Assembly: GCA_013815685.1 (NCBI GenBank) | Contig: JACDFR010000010.1 | Span: 1 to 64,000, forward strand | Direction of reading: 5' to 3' | Length of the DNA: 64,000 bases | Source of the DNA: Ramlibacter sp. | Lineage (GTDB): Bacteria > Pseudomonadota > Gammaproteobacteria > Burkholderiales > Burkholderiaceae_C | The notes under the pieces: generated by a model | What the model was told of the DNA's origin: nothing | What the model saw: the letters and a program-made list of their open reading frames with translations, nothing else | The model's database searches: none | Part shown: positions 45,392-54,686 of the stretch, piece after piece | Position numbering within the stretch: position 1 is the first letter of the stretch | How the letters are laid out: the number at the start of each line of letters is the position of its first letter | Position numbers and translations under genes: made by a program

Positions 45392-46206
45392 GCCCGCAGG
45401 AAATCGCGGATGGCGAAGAGCGTCGCATCCGGCGCCTCCGTCATCTGGTGGTGGCCCACCGCCAGGCGGACGACCTGGAGGGATTTGCCGCTGGCCTTGG
45501 CCTGTTCGATCAGCGGCTGCGCGGCCTTGGGCGACGTCATCTGGTCCTGAGCGCCGAGCACCAGCAGCGCGGGGCAGTTGATGGCGGCCATGGCCGCCTC
45601 GCCACCGGTGTAGCTGTCGCAGGCCTTGAATCCGCGATGAAAGACATTCACGTTCGGATTGCTGGCGATGACCCGCCGGCACAGGGCCGTACTCGCGCCG
45701 TACACCCAGGTGCCCGGGCCCAGTGCAGACGGGGGCGCCGCCAGCGTGCTGCGAGAAAACACGTTGATCATACGCACCGCGGTCATCGGGTCGTTCAGCG
45801 AGGCTTCCAGCAAGGCCGGCGAGACTTTCATCGGGTAGGCCGCCCCGACCATCACCAGGTGGCTCGCCCGGTTTTTCAACCGCGCCGCCGTCTCGAGCGC
45901 GATCAGCGAGCCCCAGCTGTGGCCCACCAGCGCGGCACGGGCCACACCGGCGGCATCGAGCAGGGCGGTGATGAAGCCGGCGGCCTCTTCCACTGAAGCG
46001 GGCGCTTCGCCCTCGCTCTTGCAATGACCCGGCAGGTCCACCGCCAGCACGTTCCAGCCATGGTGGGCCAGGTAGCGCGTCTGCAGTATCCAGATGCTGT
46101 GGTCGTTGAGCACCCCGTGGATGAAGACCGCGGTGGGCTTGGTGTCATCGAAGGGCCTGCCGCCGGTGTAGCAGTAGGTATTTTGCGCGTTGACTTGTAG
46201 ATACAT
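45388..46206 (-). CDS. Alpha/beta hydrolase paired with P450
   Basis: 272 residues: VFIHGVLNDHSIWILQTRYL, VDLPGHCKSEGEAP, nucleophile elbow ALVGHSWGSLIALE, acid in LLVLGAQDQMTSP, and catalytic His in AVGHHQMTEAPD. Soluble. It is translationally coupled to the downstream P450 (ATGA). Function unknown beyond ester or related bond hydrolysis. Confidence 0.9.
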   Translation of the reverse strand: MYLQVNAQNTYCYTGGRPFDDTKPTAVFIHGVLNDHSIWILQTRYLAHHGWNVLAVDLPGHCKSEGEAPASVEEAAGFITALLDAAGVARAALVGHSWGSLIALETAARLKNRASHLVMVGAAYPMKVSPALLEASLNDPMTAVRMINVFSRSTLAAPPSALGPGTWVYGASTALCRRVIASNPNVNVFHRGFKACDSYTGGEAAMAAINCPALLVLGAQDQMTSPKAAQPLIEQAKASGKSLQVVRLAVGHHQMTEAPDATLFAIRDFLRA

Positions 46207-46216
46207 CGCGTTGTCC

Positions 46217-47512
46217 TCAAGCCTTTTGCGCGGCCTTGAGCGCGCGCTTGAGATCGTCGATCAGGTCATCGGGATCCTCGAGCCCGATCGACAGCCGTAT
46301 CGTGCCCTGCGTGATGCCCCCGCCCGCCAACGCTTCGTCGCTCATGCGAAAGTGCGTCGTGCTGGCGGGATGGATGACCAGCGAGCGGCAATCGCCGACG
46401 TTGGCGAGATGGCTGAACACCTTCAGCCCTTCGATGAACTGCTTGCCTTGATCGCGGTGGCCCTTCAGGTCGAAGCTGAAGACGGAACCTGCGCCCTTGG
46501 GCAGGAGCTTTTGCGCCAGCGCATGGCTGGGGTGCGACTCGAGCATTGGGTGGCCCACCCGGCCTACGAACGGGTGCGCGGCCAGGAACTCCACCACCTT
46601 GCGCGTATTGCTCATGTGCCGCTCCATGCGAAGCGGCAGCGTTTCGATGCCCTGGAGGATCAGCCACGCGGTGTGCGGGCTCATGCACGCGCCGAAATCG
46701 CGCAGGCCCTCGCGGCGGGCGCGTAGCAGGAAAGCACCCACGGTGGACTCTTCGCTGAACACCATGTTGTGGAAGCCGTCGTACGGCGCCGTGAGCCCGG
46801 CGAACTTGCCCGAGCGTTCCCAGTCGAAGCTGCCGCCGTCCACCACGACGCCGCCGATCACCGTGCCGTGCCCCGAGAGGAATTTGGAGGCCGAGTGATA
46901 GACGAGGTCGGCGCCCAGCTCCAGCGGCCGCATGAGGTAAGGGGAGGTAAGAGTGGAGTCGACGAGCAGTGGCACGCCGAATTCGTGTGCGAGCGCCGCC
47001 GCTTGCGGGATGTCCAGCACGTCCAAGCCCGGGTTGCCCACCGTTTCGCCGAAAAGCAATCGGGTTTCCGGCCGGATGGCAGCGCGCCAGCTGTCGAAGT
47101 CCCCGGGTTTGACAAAAGTCGTTTCGATGCCGAAGCGCCGCAAGGTGTAGTGCAGCAGGTTCTGCGAGCCGCCGTAGAGGGCGGTGCTTGCCACGATATG
47201 CGAGCCCGCGCCCATCAATGTCGCGATGCTCAGGTGCAGGGCCGCCTGGCCGCTGGCGGTCGCGATGGCGCCGATACCCCCCTCCAGCGCCGCCATCCGC
47301 TGCTCGAACACGGCGTTGGTGGGGTTGCTGATCCGCGAGTACACATGCCCCGCACGCTCGAGGTTGAACAGCGCCGCGGCGTGATCGCTTGACTCGAAGA
47401 CGAACGAAGTCGTCAGGTGGATGGGCACGGCCCGCGCGCCCGTCGCGGGGTCCGGCGACGCGCCGGCATGCAGGGCCAGGGTGTCGAAACCGGGATCGGA
47501 GTAACCGGGCAT
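46217..47512 (-). CDS. metY: O-acetylhomoserine sulfhydrylase
   Basis: 431 residues of the Cys/Met-metabolism PLP family: FDTLALHAGASPDPATGARA, IHLTTSFVF, YSRISNPTNAVFEQRMAALE, ASGQAALHL, PLLVDSTLTSPYLMRPLELG, and the PLP lysine in VYHSASKFLSGHGT. Length and the insertion after the PLP site fit O-acetylhomoserine aminocarboxypropyltransferase rather than cystathionine synthase. It makes homocysteine from O-acetylhomoserine and sulfide. Start at 47512. Confidence 0.93.
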   Translation of the reverse strand: MPGYSDPGFDTLALHAGASPDPATGARAVPIHLTTSFVFESSDHAAALFNLERAGHVYSRISNPTNAVFEQRMAALEGGIGAIATASGQAALHLSIATLMGAGSHIVASTALYGGSQNLLHYTLRRFGIETTFVKPGDFDSWRAAIRPETRLLFGETVGNPGLDVLDIPQAAALAHEFGVPLLVDSTLTSPYLMRPLELGADLVYHSASKFLSGHGTVIGGVVVDGGSFDWERSGKFAGLTAPYDGFHNMVFSEESTVGAFLLRARREGLRDFGACMSPHTAWLILQGIETLPLRMERHMSNTRKVVEFLAAHPFVGRVGHPMLESHPSHALAQKLLPKGAGSVFSFDLKGHRDQGKQFIEGLKVFSHLANVGDCRSLVIHPASTTHFRMSDEALAGGGITQGTIRLSIGLEDPDDLIDDLKRALKAAQKA

Positions 47513-47611
47513 TGCTATGTCTCCTCGCAGGTTGCCTCTATGGAACTGCCCGTGATTGTGGGCTATATTCATTGGACCGGCAGGTCCCCGGTGCTACAGA
47601 GAGGAGACCAC

Positions 47612-48079
47612 ATGAAGGTCAGCGACATCCTGCGCGTCAAGGGAAACACCCTCTACACCGTCACGCCCGAAGAGCCCCTGTCTCGCGCGATCGAGATCAT
47701 GGCCGAGAAAGACATCGGCTCGCTGGTGGTGATGGAGCACGGCGACCTGGTCGGCATGCTGACTTTCCGCGAAGTGATCCTGTGCATCGTGGAAAACGGC
47801 GGCGCCGTGGGCGATGCGATGGTGCGCAGGGCGATGGACGACCATCCGCTTACCTGCACCGCGGAGACCGAGCTCGACGAAGTACGCCGCATGATGCTGG
47901 AGCGGCATGCCCGCTACATGCCGGTGGTGGAGCGGCGCGTGCTGATGGGTGTGATCAGCTTCTATGACGTCGCCAAGGCGGTGGTGGACAGCCAGAACTT
48001 CGAGAACCGCATGCTCAAGGCCTATATCCGCGACTGGCCGGGCGGCGAAGAGCAGCATCAGGGCGGCGCCCAGCTCTAG
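47612..48079 (+). CDS. CBS-domain-pair protein
   Basis: 155 residues consisting of two CBS domains: VSDILRVKGNTLYTVTPEEP with LVVMEHGDLVGMLTFREVIL, and MDDHPLTCTAETELDEVRRM with YMPVVERRVLMGVISFYDVA. Such modules bind adenine nucleotides and act as cellular energy sensors or regulators of partners. ATG 47612 follows GAGGAG. Divergent from metY, 39 bases upstream of aroC. Confidence 0.92.
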   Translation: MKVSDILRVKGNTLYTVTPEEPLSRAIEIMAEKDIGSLVVMEHGDLVGMLTFREVILCIVENGGAVGDAMVRRAMDDHPLTCTAETELDEVRRMMLERHARYMPVVERRVLMGVISFYDVAKAVVDSQNFENRMLKAYIRDWPGGEEQHQGGAQL

Positions 48080-48118
48080 CCCCGCCGTCGCTGCAGGCCG
48101 CTCTGGGATAATCCCGGC

Positions 48119-49216
48119 ATGAGCGGCAACACCTTCGGCACCCTGTTCGCGGTCACCAATTTCGGCGAATCGCACGGACCGGCCATCGGCTGCGTCATCG
48201 ATGGTTGCCCGCCCGGCATGAGCCTGTCGCCGGCCGACATCCAGCCCGACCTCGACCGGCGCCGCCCTGGCACCAGCCGCCATGTCACCCAGCGCCGGGA
48301 GGAGGACAAGGTCGAGATTCTGTCTGGCGTTTACGAAGGACGTACCACCGGCACGCCGATTGGCCTGCTGATCCGCAACACCGACCAGCGCAGCAAGGAC
48401 TATGCGGAAATCGCCCAGGCCTTTCGCCCGGGACACGCCGATTACACCTACCTGCAGAAGTACGGCTTGCGTGACCCGCGCGGCGGTGGACGCGCATCGG
48501 CCCGGTTGACGGCGCCCATGGTCGCCGCGGGTGCGGTCGCGAAAAAATGGCTGGCGCTGCGTTACGGCACCTTGTTTCGCGGTTGCATGCAGCAGATCGG
48601 CGACCTGCCGATCGCGTTCGAGAGCTGGGACCATGTGTCCCGCAATCCTTTTTTTGCGCCGGTGGCCGACGTCTCGCACCTGGAGACCTATGTGGACAGC
48701 CTGCGCAAGGCCGGAGACTCCTGCGGCGCGCGCATCCGCGTGACCGCGTCTTGCGTGCCGGTGGGCCTGGGCCAACCCTTGTTCGACAAGCTCGATGCCG
48801 ACATTGCCTACGCGATGATGGGCATCAACGCCGTGAAGGGCGTCGAGATCGGGGCGGGGTTCGCAAGCGTCGTGCAGCGGGGAACGACGCATGGCGATTC
48901 GCCCACCCCCCAGGGTTTCAGGACCAACAACGCCGGCGGCGTCCTGGGCGGCATCAGCAGCGGCCAGGACCTGGAAATCTCCATCGCCATCAAGCCCACC
49001 AGCTCCATCATCAGCCCGCGTGACAGCATCAACCTCCGGGGCGAGGCCGCCGAGGTGGTGACCAAGGGTCGCCACGACCCCTGCGTGGGCATTCGCGCGA
49101 CCCCCATCGCCGAGGCTATGCTGGCCCTGGTGGTGATGGAACACGCCTTGCGGCAGCGGGCGCAAAACGGGGATGTCGATCCCCCCATGGCGCCCATTGC
49201 CTCTTCGTTCCTTTGA
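48119..49216 (+). CDS. aroC: Chorismate synthase
   Basis: 365 residues: signatures [60 protein letters not shown], and [14 protein letters not shown] with [20 protein letters not shown]. It converts EPSP to chorismate using reduced FMN, the last common step of aromatic amino acid synthesis. Confidence 0.98.
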   Translation: MSGNTFGTLFAVTNFGESHGPAIGCVIDGCPPGMSLSPADIQPDLDRRRPGTSRHVTQRREEDKVEILSGVYEGRTTGTPIGLLIRNTDQRSKDYAEIAQAFRPGHADYTYLQKYGLRDPRGGGRASARLTAPMVAAGAVAKKWLALRYGTLFRGCMQQIGDLPIAFESWDHVSRNPFFAPVADVSHLETYVDSLRKAGDSCGARIRVTASCVPVGLGQPLFDKLDADIAYAMMGINAVKGVEIGAGFASVVQRGTTHGDSPTPQGFRTNNAGGVLGGISSGQDLEISIAIKPTSSIISPRDSINLRGEAAEVVTKGRHDPCVGIRATPIAEAMLALVVMEHALRQRAQNGDVDPPMAPIASSFL

Positions 49217-49309
49217 GCATCGTGGCCGCGCGCCAGCCCGGCCTTGGTGCTTGCTCGCCAAGCGAGCCAAATGCGGCTACCCTTCCAGGACGTTTTTTCG
49301 TCCATCGCC

Positions 49310-49717
49310 ATGACTGATATCGCTCCCTCCACAGGCCCCGTGCCCGACGGTCGAGGCAATCCGCGGCCGCGCCGCCTGCTCGTCGTCGACGATAACCAGG
49401 ACGCGGCCAACACGCTCGCCGAGCTCTTGCAGATACTGGGCAGCGAAGTCGCGGTGGCACATGACGGTCAGGCAGCTGTCGGCCTGGTGGCGAAATTCGA
49501 GCCTGACATCGTCCTGCTGGACATCGGCTTGCCCGACATCGACGGCTATGAAGTCGCGCGGCGCATCCGCCGGCTCGTGGGCGTGGGCCAGCCCAGGCTG
49601 ATCGCTTTGACCGGTTGGGGCCAGGAGCAGGACAAGCGCCTGGCCGAGCAAGCCGGCTTCGACGAGCACTGGACCAAGCCCGTCGACCCGGGGCGTCTGC
49701 AGATCCTCGCCGGCTGA
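49310..49717 (+). CDS. Single-domain response regulator
   Basis: 135 residues with one receiver domain: LLVVDDNQDAANTLAELLQI, phospho-acceptor Asp in DIVLLDIGLPDIDGYEVARR, conserved Thr in LIALTGWGQ and Lys in HWTKPVDPG. There is no output domain. The type is common as a partner of hybrid histidine kinases; none is adjacent. Start at 49310 (MTDIAP). Confidence 0.9.
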   Translation: MTDIAPSTGPVPDGRGNPRPRRLLVVDDNQDAANTLAELLQILGSEVAVAHDGQAAVGLVAKFEPDIVLLDIGLPDIDGYEVARRIRRLVGVGQPRLIALTGWGQEQDKRLAEQAGFDEHWTKPVDPGRLQILAG

Positions 49718-49826
49718 ACCGGGGCGGTTCGGCGTAAGCCTCGTCCTACCCTGTGCGTTCAGGTCTTTCGACACCGTTGGCGGGTGACTGGCGCCATAGT
49801 GGCTCTTTTGCCCCCGAAGGAACCCA

Positions 49827-50840
49827 GTGACCAAGCCTGCCGCCAAGAACACCCCCCGCGAGTCCGGCGGCAAAGAGCCGGGCGACAAGCAGCGCGAACT
49901 GCAGCGGGAGCAGGATCGCAAGGACGAGGCCAAGGCCAACCGGGGTTCCGAAAAACCGCAGAAGGCCATGCAGGCCGGAACCCGGCAGCAGCCAGAGCCG
50001 CCTTTTCCCGAGCAGCATCTGGAAAAGCCGGGCCTCGAGGCGCAGATGGAACTCAAGCCCCGGTTCTACGCACCCGACTACCGCGGCAGCGGCAAGCTCG
50101 AGGGCATGGTGGCGCTGATCACCGGCGGCGATTCCGGCATCGGACGGGCCGTCGCCGTGCTCTTTGCCCGCGAGGGCGCCGACGTCGCCATCGTCTATCT
50201 CGATTCGCATGAAGACGCCGAGGAAACCAGGCGCCATGTCGAAAAGGAAGGGCGCGAGTGCCTGCTGGTCGCCGGCGATGTGAAGGACTCGAAGTTCTGC
50301 CGCGACGCCGTGGAGAAAACGCTGTCGCGGTTCGACCGCCTGGACATCCTCGTCAACAACGCCGCGTTCCAGTTGCACGCGCACACGCTGGAGGATGTGA
50401 CGGATGAGCGGCTCGAAGAAACCTTCAGGACCAACATCTTTGGCTATTTCTACATGGCCCGCGCGGCGATTCCTCACCTCAAGCAGGGGTCGTGCATCAT
50501 CAACAGCGGCTCGGTGGTGGGCCTGCGCGGCAGCGGGGAACTGATGGACTACTCGGCCACCAAGGGGGCGATCCACGCTTTCACCATGTCGCTGGCCAGC
50601 AACCTGGTCGACAAGGGAATCCGCGTCAACGCCATCGCTCCCGGGCCCGTATGGACGCCCCTGAATCCCGCCGACAAGGAACCGGAAGTGGTGAAGGACT
50701 TCGGCAAGAGCACGGACATGAAGCGCCCGGCCCAGCCGGAGGAGCTGTCGCCGGCCTATGTGTTCCTGGCCTCGCCGGTTTGCTCCAGCTACATCACCGG
50801 CATCGTGCTGCCTATCACCGGGTCGGTCGGCGGCATCTGA
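49827..50840 (+). CDS. Short-chain dehydrogenase with hydrophilic N-terminal extension
   Basis: 337 residues from a GTG start. About 75 residues rich in Lys, Glu and Gln precede an SDR domain: VALITGGDSGIGRAVAVLFA, NNAAFQ, catalytic YSATKGAIHAF and GPVWTPLNP. The arrangement matches the YghA/general-stress-protein-39 group of NAD(P)-dependent oxidoreductases. It lies 49 bases before pcaB, but the link is unclear. Confidence 0.9.
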   Translation: MTKPAAKNTPRESGGKEPGDKQRELQREQDRKDEAKANRGSEKPQKAMQAGTRQQPEPPFPEQHLEKPGLEAQMELKPRFYAPDYRGSGKLEGMVALITGGDSGIGRAVAVLFAREGADVAIVYLDSHEDAEETRRHVEKEGRECLLVAGDVKDSKFCRDAVEKTLSRFDRLDILVNNAAFQLHAHTLEDVTDERLEETFRTNIFGYFYMARAAIPHLKQGSCIINSGSVVGLRGSGELMDYSATKGAIHAFTMSLASNLVDKGIRVNAIAPGPVWTPLNPADKEPEVVKDFGKSTDMKRPAQPEELSPAYVFLASPVCSSYITGIVLPITGSVGGI

Positions 50841-50889
50841 CCGCGCCGCCGGCCGCGCAAACGGGGGGCAAAAGGTTTATAACCGGCGC

Positions 50890-52095
50890 ATGGGCAGCAT
50901 CTTCGAGAGTTTCCTTTCCACCCCCGAGGCGCTGGAGGCGTTCGGCGAACGCAGCTTCATTGCCTCGATGCTGCGTTTCGAGGCCGCGCTGGCGCGGGCG
51001 CAGGCGAGCTGCGGCCTGATCCCGGAGTCCGCCTCAGCACACATTGCGCGGTGCTGCGCGGTCGAGCTGTTCGATGTCGTGGCCCTGGTTCGAGGCAGCG
51101 GCAGTGCCGGCAGCGTGGCCATTCCATTGATCCAGGCGCTGAAACAGCGGGTGGGCCAGTTGCAGCCTCGGGCGGTTGCGTTCGTTCATTTCGGCAGCAC
51201 CAGCCAGGACGTCATCGACACGGCCAGCGCGCTGGCGACACGCGTTGTGCTCGACGCCGTCGAAGCGGACCTGCAGCGGGCCATCCAGGCGCTGCTGGTG
51301 CTCGCCGAGCGCCATGCCGACGCCCCCATCCTGGCGCGCACACTTTCGCAGCCGGCCTCCGTCACCAGCTTCGGCTTGAAGTGTGCGCTCTGGGCCGCGC
51401 CTTTGGCTCGCAGCCTGCAGCGGCTGCGGCGCGCCGCGGGCCTCGCATTGGCGGTCCAGCTGGGCGGCGCCGTGGGCACCCAGGCGCAGATGCTGGGCAA
51501 GGGCCCGGAAGTCGCCCGCCTGGTAGCCCGGGAACTGGGCCTGCGGGCGCCGCCCGCCCCGTGGCATACCCAGCGCGACGAATGGGTGGCCCTCGCATGC
51601 GAGCTCGGGGTGATGGTGGGCAGCCTGGGCAAGATCGCGAAGGACATTTCGCTGCTGGGGCAGTGGGAAGTGGGCGAGGCCTGGGAGCCGTCCGAGGCGG
51701 GACGCGGGGGCTCTTCTGCCATGCCCCACAAGCACAACCCGGTGGCCTCGATGGTGGCCCTGTCGGCTGCCCAGCGCGTGCCGCAGCATGTGGCCGCGCT
51801 GCTTGCCGCGATGCCCCAGGAACATGAGCGCGCCCTCGGCGCCTGGCAGGCCGAGCTCGCGGAGTGGCCCCCGCTGTGGGCGGCGGCGCACGGCAGTGTG
51901 CGCGCCATGGCGCAGGCGCTGCCCGGCCTGCAGGTTGACACGGGCCGCATGCTGGACAACCTGCAACGCCTGCATGCCGGGCTGCCGGCGCAGGCCGCGC
52001 AGGAATGGTTTGCTCCGGCGCTGGCCAGCCATGCCGCGGGCCTCGCACGGGCGCAGGTCACGATGCTGCGCGAACAACTCAAGGAGTTTTCATGA
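50890..52095 (+). CDS. pcaB: 3-carboxy-cis,cis-muconate cycloisomerase
   Basis: 401 residues of the fumarase/aspartase superfamily: FGSTSQDVIDTASALATRVV and the signature GGSSAMPHKHNPVASM. Its placement before pcaC and pcaD defines it as the protocatechuate-branch lactonizing enzyme. Its stop overlaps the pcaC start (ATGA). No pcaGH, pcaIJ or regulator lies beside it in this window. Confidence 0.95.
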   Translation: MGSIFESFLSTPEALEAFGERSFIASMLRFEAALARAQASCGLIPESASAHIARCCAVELFDVVALVRGSGSAGSVAIPLIQALKQRVGQLQPRAVAFVHFGSTSQDVIDTASALATRVVLDAVEADLQRAIQALLVLAERHADAPILARTLSQPASVTSFGLKCALWAAPLARSLQRLRRAAGLALAVQLGGAVGTQAQMLGKGPEVARLVARELGLRAPPAPWHTQRDEWVALACELGVMVGSLGKIAKDISLLGQWEVGEAWEPSEAGRGGSSAMPHKHNPVASMVALSAAQRVPQHVAALLAAMPQEHERALGAWQAELAEWPPLWAAAHGSVRAMAQALPGLQVDTGRMLDNLQRLHAGLPAQAAQEWFAPALASHAAGLARAQVTMLREQLKEFS

Positions 52096-52505
52096 GCGAC
52101 CGCAAGATCGACCGGGACAGCGGCATGGCCAACCGCCGGCGCGTGCTCGGCGATGCCTGGGTAGAGAAGGCGCAGCAAAACACCAGCGAGTTCAACGCGG
52201 AATTCCAGGACCTCATCACACGCTATGCGTGGAACGAGATCTGGGGCCGAGAGGCTTTGGGCGACCGGACCCGCAGGCTGATGGTGCTGTCGATGATGCT
52301 GGCCATCAAGAGCTTCGAGGAATTCGCCATGCATGTGCGTGCCGCGCTGGACGGTCCCCCCGAATCGCGGCTCACTCCGGACGACATCAAGGAAGTCATC
52401 CTCATGGCCGCCATCTATTGCGGCGTGCCGGCGGCGAATCACGGCTTCGGCGTGGCGGCGGACATTCTGCGCGAAAAAGGGCTGCTGCCGCCCAAGTCGG
52501 CGTGA
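52092..52505 (+). CDS. pcaC: 4-carboxymuconolactone decarboxylase
   Basis: 137 residues of the AhpD-like CMD family: FQDLITRYAWNEIWGREALG, RRLMVLSMMLAIKSFEEFAM, HVRAALDG and ILMAAIYCGVPAANHGFGVA. It decarboxylates 4-carboxymuconolactone to the enol-lactone. ATG 52092 overlaps pcaB by 4 bases; the longer upstream frame lies within pcaB. Confidence 0.96.
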   Translation: MSDRKIDRDSGMANRRRVLGDAWVEKAQQNTSEFNAEFQDLITRYAWNEIWGREALGDRTRRLMVLSMMLAIKSFEEFAMHVRAALDGPPESRLTPDDIKEVILMAAIYCGVPAANHGFGVAADILREKGLLPPKSA

Positions 52506-52516
52506 CGGAGGATTCG

Positions 52517-53287
52517 ATGCTGCAACTGAACTTCATCAAGGAGGGGCGTGGGCCCACCATCGTGTTGAGCCATGCCCTGGGATGCGACCTGCACATGTGG
52601 GACGGCGTGGCCGCGCAGCTGGCGCGGGGCTACACGGTGCTGCGGTACGACCACCGTGGCCATGGGAAATCGGAGGTGGCGCCGGGACCCTACAGTATTG
52701 AAGCGATGGCGGACGACGCCGCGGCGCTGATCGAGGAGCACGCCGCGGGCCCAGTGCATTTCGCGGGCCTGTCGATGGGCGGGATGGTCGCGCAGCAGCT
52801 GGCCGTGCGCCGTCCTCACCTGGTCGCGAGCATCGTGATCGCCAACTCTTCCAGCTACTACGACGAAGAGGCTCGCGCCATGTGGCGGGCGCGCGTTGCG
52901 ACCGTGCTGAGCCAGGGCATGGAACCCATTGCCGACGGCGCCCTGCAGCGCTGGTTCACGCCCGAGTTTCGCGTGGATCCCGAAGGCTCCCGGCACGCGG
53001 CCGCCTTGCGTCAGGTGCTGGTCTCCACCGACGCCGGGGCTTACGCGGCCAGCTGCGAGGCTGTCGCGCGGATCGACTTGCGCGGCAGCAATCCACGTAT
53101 CGCGTGCCCGGCGCTGGTGATCGCCGGCACCCGCGACCAGGCGGCGCCCACCGCCATGGCCGAGGCCATCCGCGACACCATTTCCGGCGCCGGCTTCGTC
53201 GTTACCGAGGCCGCCCACCTGAGCGCGGTAGAAAAACCGGCGGAGTTCGCCAACCTGGTCGCGGGCTTTATCCGCGGGCTCGCATGA
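52517..53287 (+). CDS. pcaD: 3-oxoadipate enol-lactonase
   Basis: 256-residue alpha/beta hydrolase: VLSHALGCDLHMWDGVAAQL, RYDHRGHGKSEVAPGPYSIE, nucleophile elbow FAGLSMGGMVAQQLA, acid in IAGTRDQAAPT and His in EAAHLSAVEKP. Together with pcaB and pcaC it forms the beta-ketoadipate pathway segment to 3-oxoadipate. Start at 52517, 11 bases after pcaC. Confidence 0.95.
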   Translation: MLQLNFIKEGRGPTIVLSHALGCDLHMWDGVAAQLARGYTVLRYDHRGHGKSEVAPGPYSIEAMADDAAALIEEHAAGPVHFAGLSMGGMVAQQLAVRRPHLVASIVIANSSSYYDEEARAMWRARVATVLSQGMEPIADGALQRWFTPEFRVDPEGSRHAAALRQVLVSTDAGAYAASCEAVARIDLRGSNPRIACPALVIAGTRDQAAPTAMAEAIRDTISGAGFVVTEAAHLSAVEKPAEFANLVAGFIRGLA

Positions 53288-53964
53288 CACGCCACCTCAA
53301 GATCGACTTCGTCTCGGACATCTCCTGCCCATGGTGCGCCATAGGCTTGGCCTCGCTCGAGCGCGCTCTCGACAGTTTGCAGGGCCAGGTCGTTGCCGAA
53401 CTTCACTTCCAGCCGTTCGAACTCAATCCGCGGATGGGCGTGGACGGACAGGACATCGCCGAGCACCTGACGCAGAAGTACGGTACGACGCCGCGGCAGC
53501 AGGCGGCGGCGCGCGATGCGATTCGTGAGCGGGGCGCCGGGGTGGGATTCGACTTTCGCAAGGAAGGGCGCGGCCGCATCTACAACACCTTCGACGCGCA
53601 TCGTCTGCTGCACTGGGCCGGCACAGTCGGGCGGGGCCGCCAGCACGCCCTCAAGAAGGCGCTGCTCAAGGCGTACTTCACCGACGGCAAGAGTCCTGCC
53701 GACAGGCAGGTGCTCATCGATGCGGCAGTGCAAGCGGGTCTGGACCGGGCGGATGCGGCGCGGATACTGGAGGAAAACGAGTACGCAGCCGAGGTGCGCG
53801 AGCGCGAGAGGTTCTTCACGGACCACGGCATCAACGCGGTGCCGGCGGTCATCATCGATGACAGGCACCTGATCCAGGGCGGCCAGCTGCCGGAAGTGTT
53901 CGAGCAGGCCCTGCGGCAGATCGCGGCCGAAGCGCGGCCCGGTCAACCGCCGACGGGCCGGTAG
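53284..53964 (+). CDS. DsbA-family oxidoreductase (FrnE/HCCA-isomerase type)
   Basis: 226 residues without signal peptide: IDFVSDISCPWCAIGLASLE with a CPWC active site, then a helical insert and the C-terminal cis-Pro region GINAVPAVIIDDRHLIQGGQ. This matches the cytoplasmic FrnE group, thiol-disulfide or isomerase proteins. It overlaps pcaD by 4 bases and is probably co-transcribed. Its end overlaps the convergent response-regulator gene by 22 bases. Confidence 0.92.
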   Translation: MTRHLKIDFVSDISCPWCAIGLASLERALDSLQGQVVAELHFQPFELNPRMGVDGQDIAEHLTQKYGTTPRQQAAARDAIRERGAGVGFDFRKEGRGRIYNTFDAHRLLHWAGTVGRGRQHALKKALLKAYFTDGKSPADRQVLIDAAVQAGLDRADAARILEENEYAAEVRERERFFTDHGINAVPAVIIDDRHLIQGGQLPEVFEQALRQIAAEARPGQPPTGR

Positions 53965-54389
53965 CGCTCGTTCACGGTCATCCAGAATGCGTGAACCTGG
54001 CGCATCTTGCGGCGCAGTTCGTCATAATCGGTAGCCTTGCGAACGTAGCTGTTGGCACCGTTGGCATAGCACGCCGCAATGTCGCCTTTTTCGGTCGACG
54101 AAGAATGCATCACCACCGGGACCGTGGCTGTGCGCGGGTCCTTGCGCACAGCCTTCAGAACGTCCAGGCCGTGCAGGCGCACCAGCTTCATGTCGAGAAT
54201 GACCAGGCGTGGCTGCTGGGTGGTATCGCGCTGCGCATGCGCGCCGCGCCCGAACAGATAGTCCAGCGCCTCGACGCCATCGGTGGCATGGACGATATCC
54301 CGGGGGTCGCAGCACTCGGTGAGCGCCATGACGGTCAGTTCAAGGTGATCCGGGTTGTCATCCACCACGAGAATCGCAGAGTGATTCAT
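53943..54389 (-). CDS. Single-domain response regulator (Rcp1-like)
   Basis: 148 residues: ILVVDDNPDHLELTVMAL, DGVEALDYLFGRGAHAQRDT, phospho-acceptor Asp in LVILDMKLVRLHGLDVLKAV, PVVMHSSSTEKGDI with the conserved Ser/Thr, and YVRKATDYDELR with the conserved Lys. The FGRG insertion is typical of Rcp1-type regulators. Start at 54389 overlaps the stop of a short upstream frame (ATGA). Confidence 0.9.
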   Translation of the reverse strand: MNHSAILVVDDNPDHLELTVMALTECCDPRDIVHATDGVEALDYLFGRGAHAQRDTTQQPRLVILDMKLVRLHGLDVLKAVRKDPRTATVPVVMHSSSTEKGDIAACYANGANSYVRKATDYDELRRKMRQVHAFWMTVNERYRPVGG

Positions 54390-54592
54390 CTTCTGGCCCA
54401 AACGAATGCAAAGGCTATTTTCGCACACGAACCAACACATGGACCTGGCTTCCGTGCGTCTCGCCTCGCGCAAGCGTCCTGGCCCCGGATGCTCGACCGT
54501 TCCGAGGGGCGCGATACCTGGTCGAGCACGCTCTGCAAGCGGTTCAGTTCCGAAAAGACGTCCGCTGCAGGCCTGAAGGATGCGTTCATCAT
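54386..54592 (-). pseudogene. Small ORF with Hsp20-like N-terminus, probable remnant
   Basis: A frame starting behind GGAGAG encodes about 69 residues. The first 40 (MNASFRPAADVFSELNRLQS, VLDQVSRP, SSIRG) resemble the N-terminus of small heat-shock proteins of Burkholderiales, but the alpha-crystallin domain is absent and the rest looks random. The stop overlaps the next start as ATGA, so it may instead be a coupled leader peptide of the response regulator. Confidence 0.35.
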
Positions 54593-54686
54593 CACAGCTC
54601 TCCTATGAGTGATAACAAAGAAACACCTGGTGTGCTTGCGCAGCAGTCAGCCGCGCGACATTGAATTAGCGGCGGATGCGGCAATT

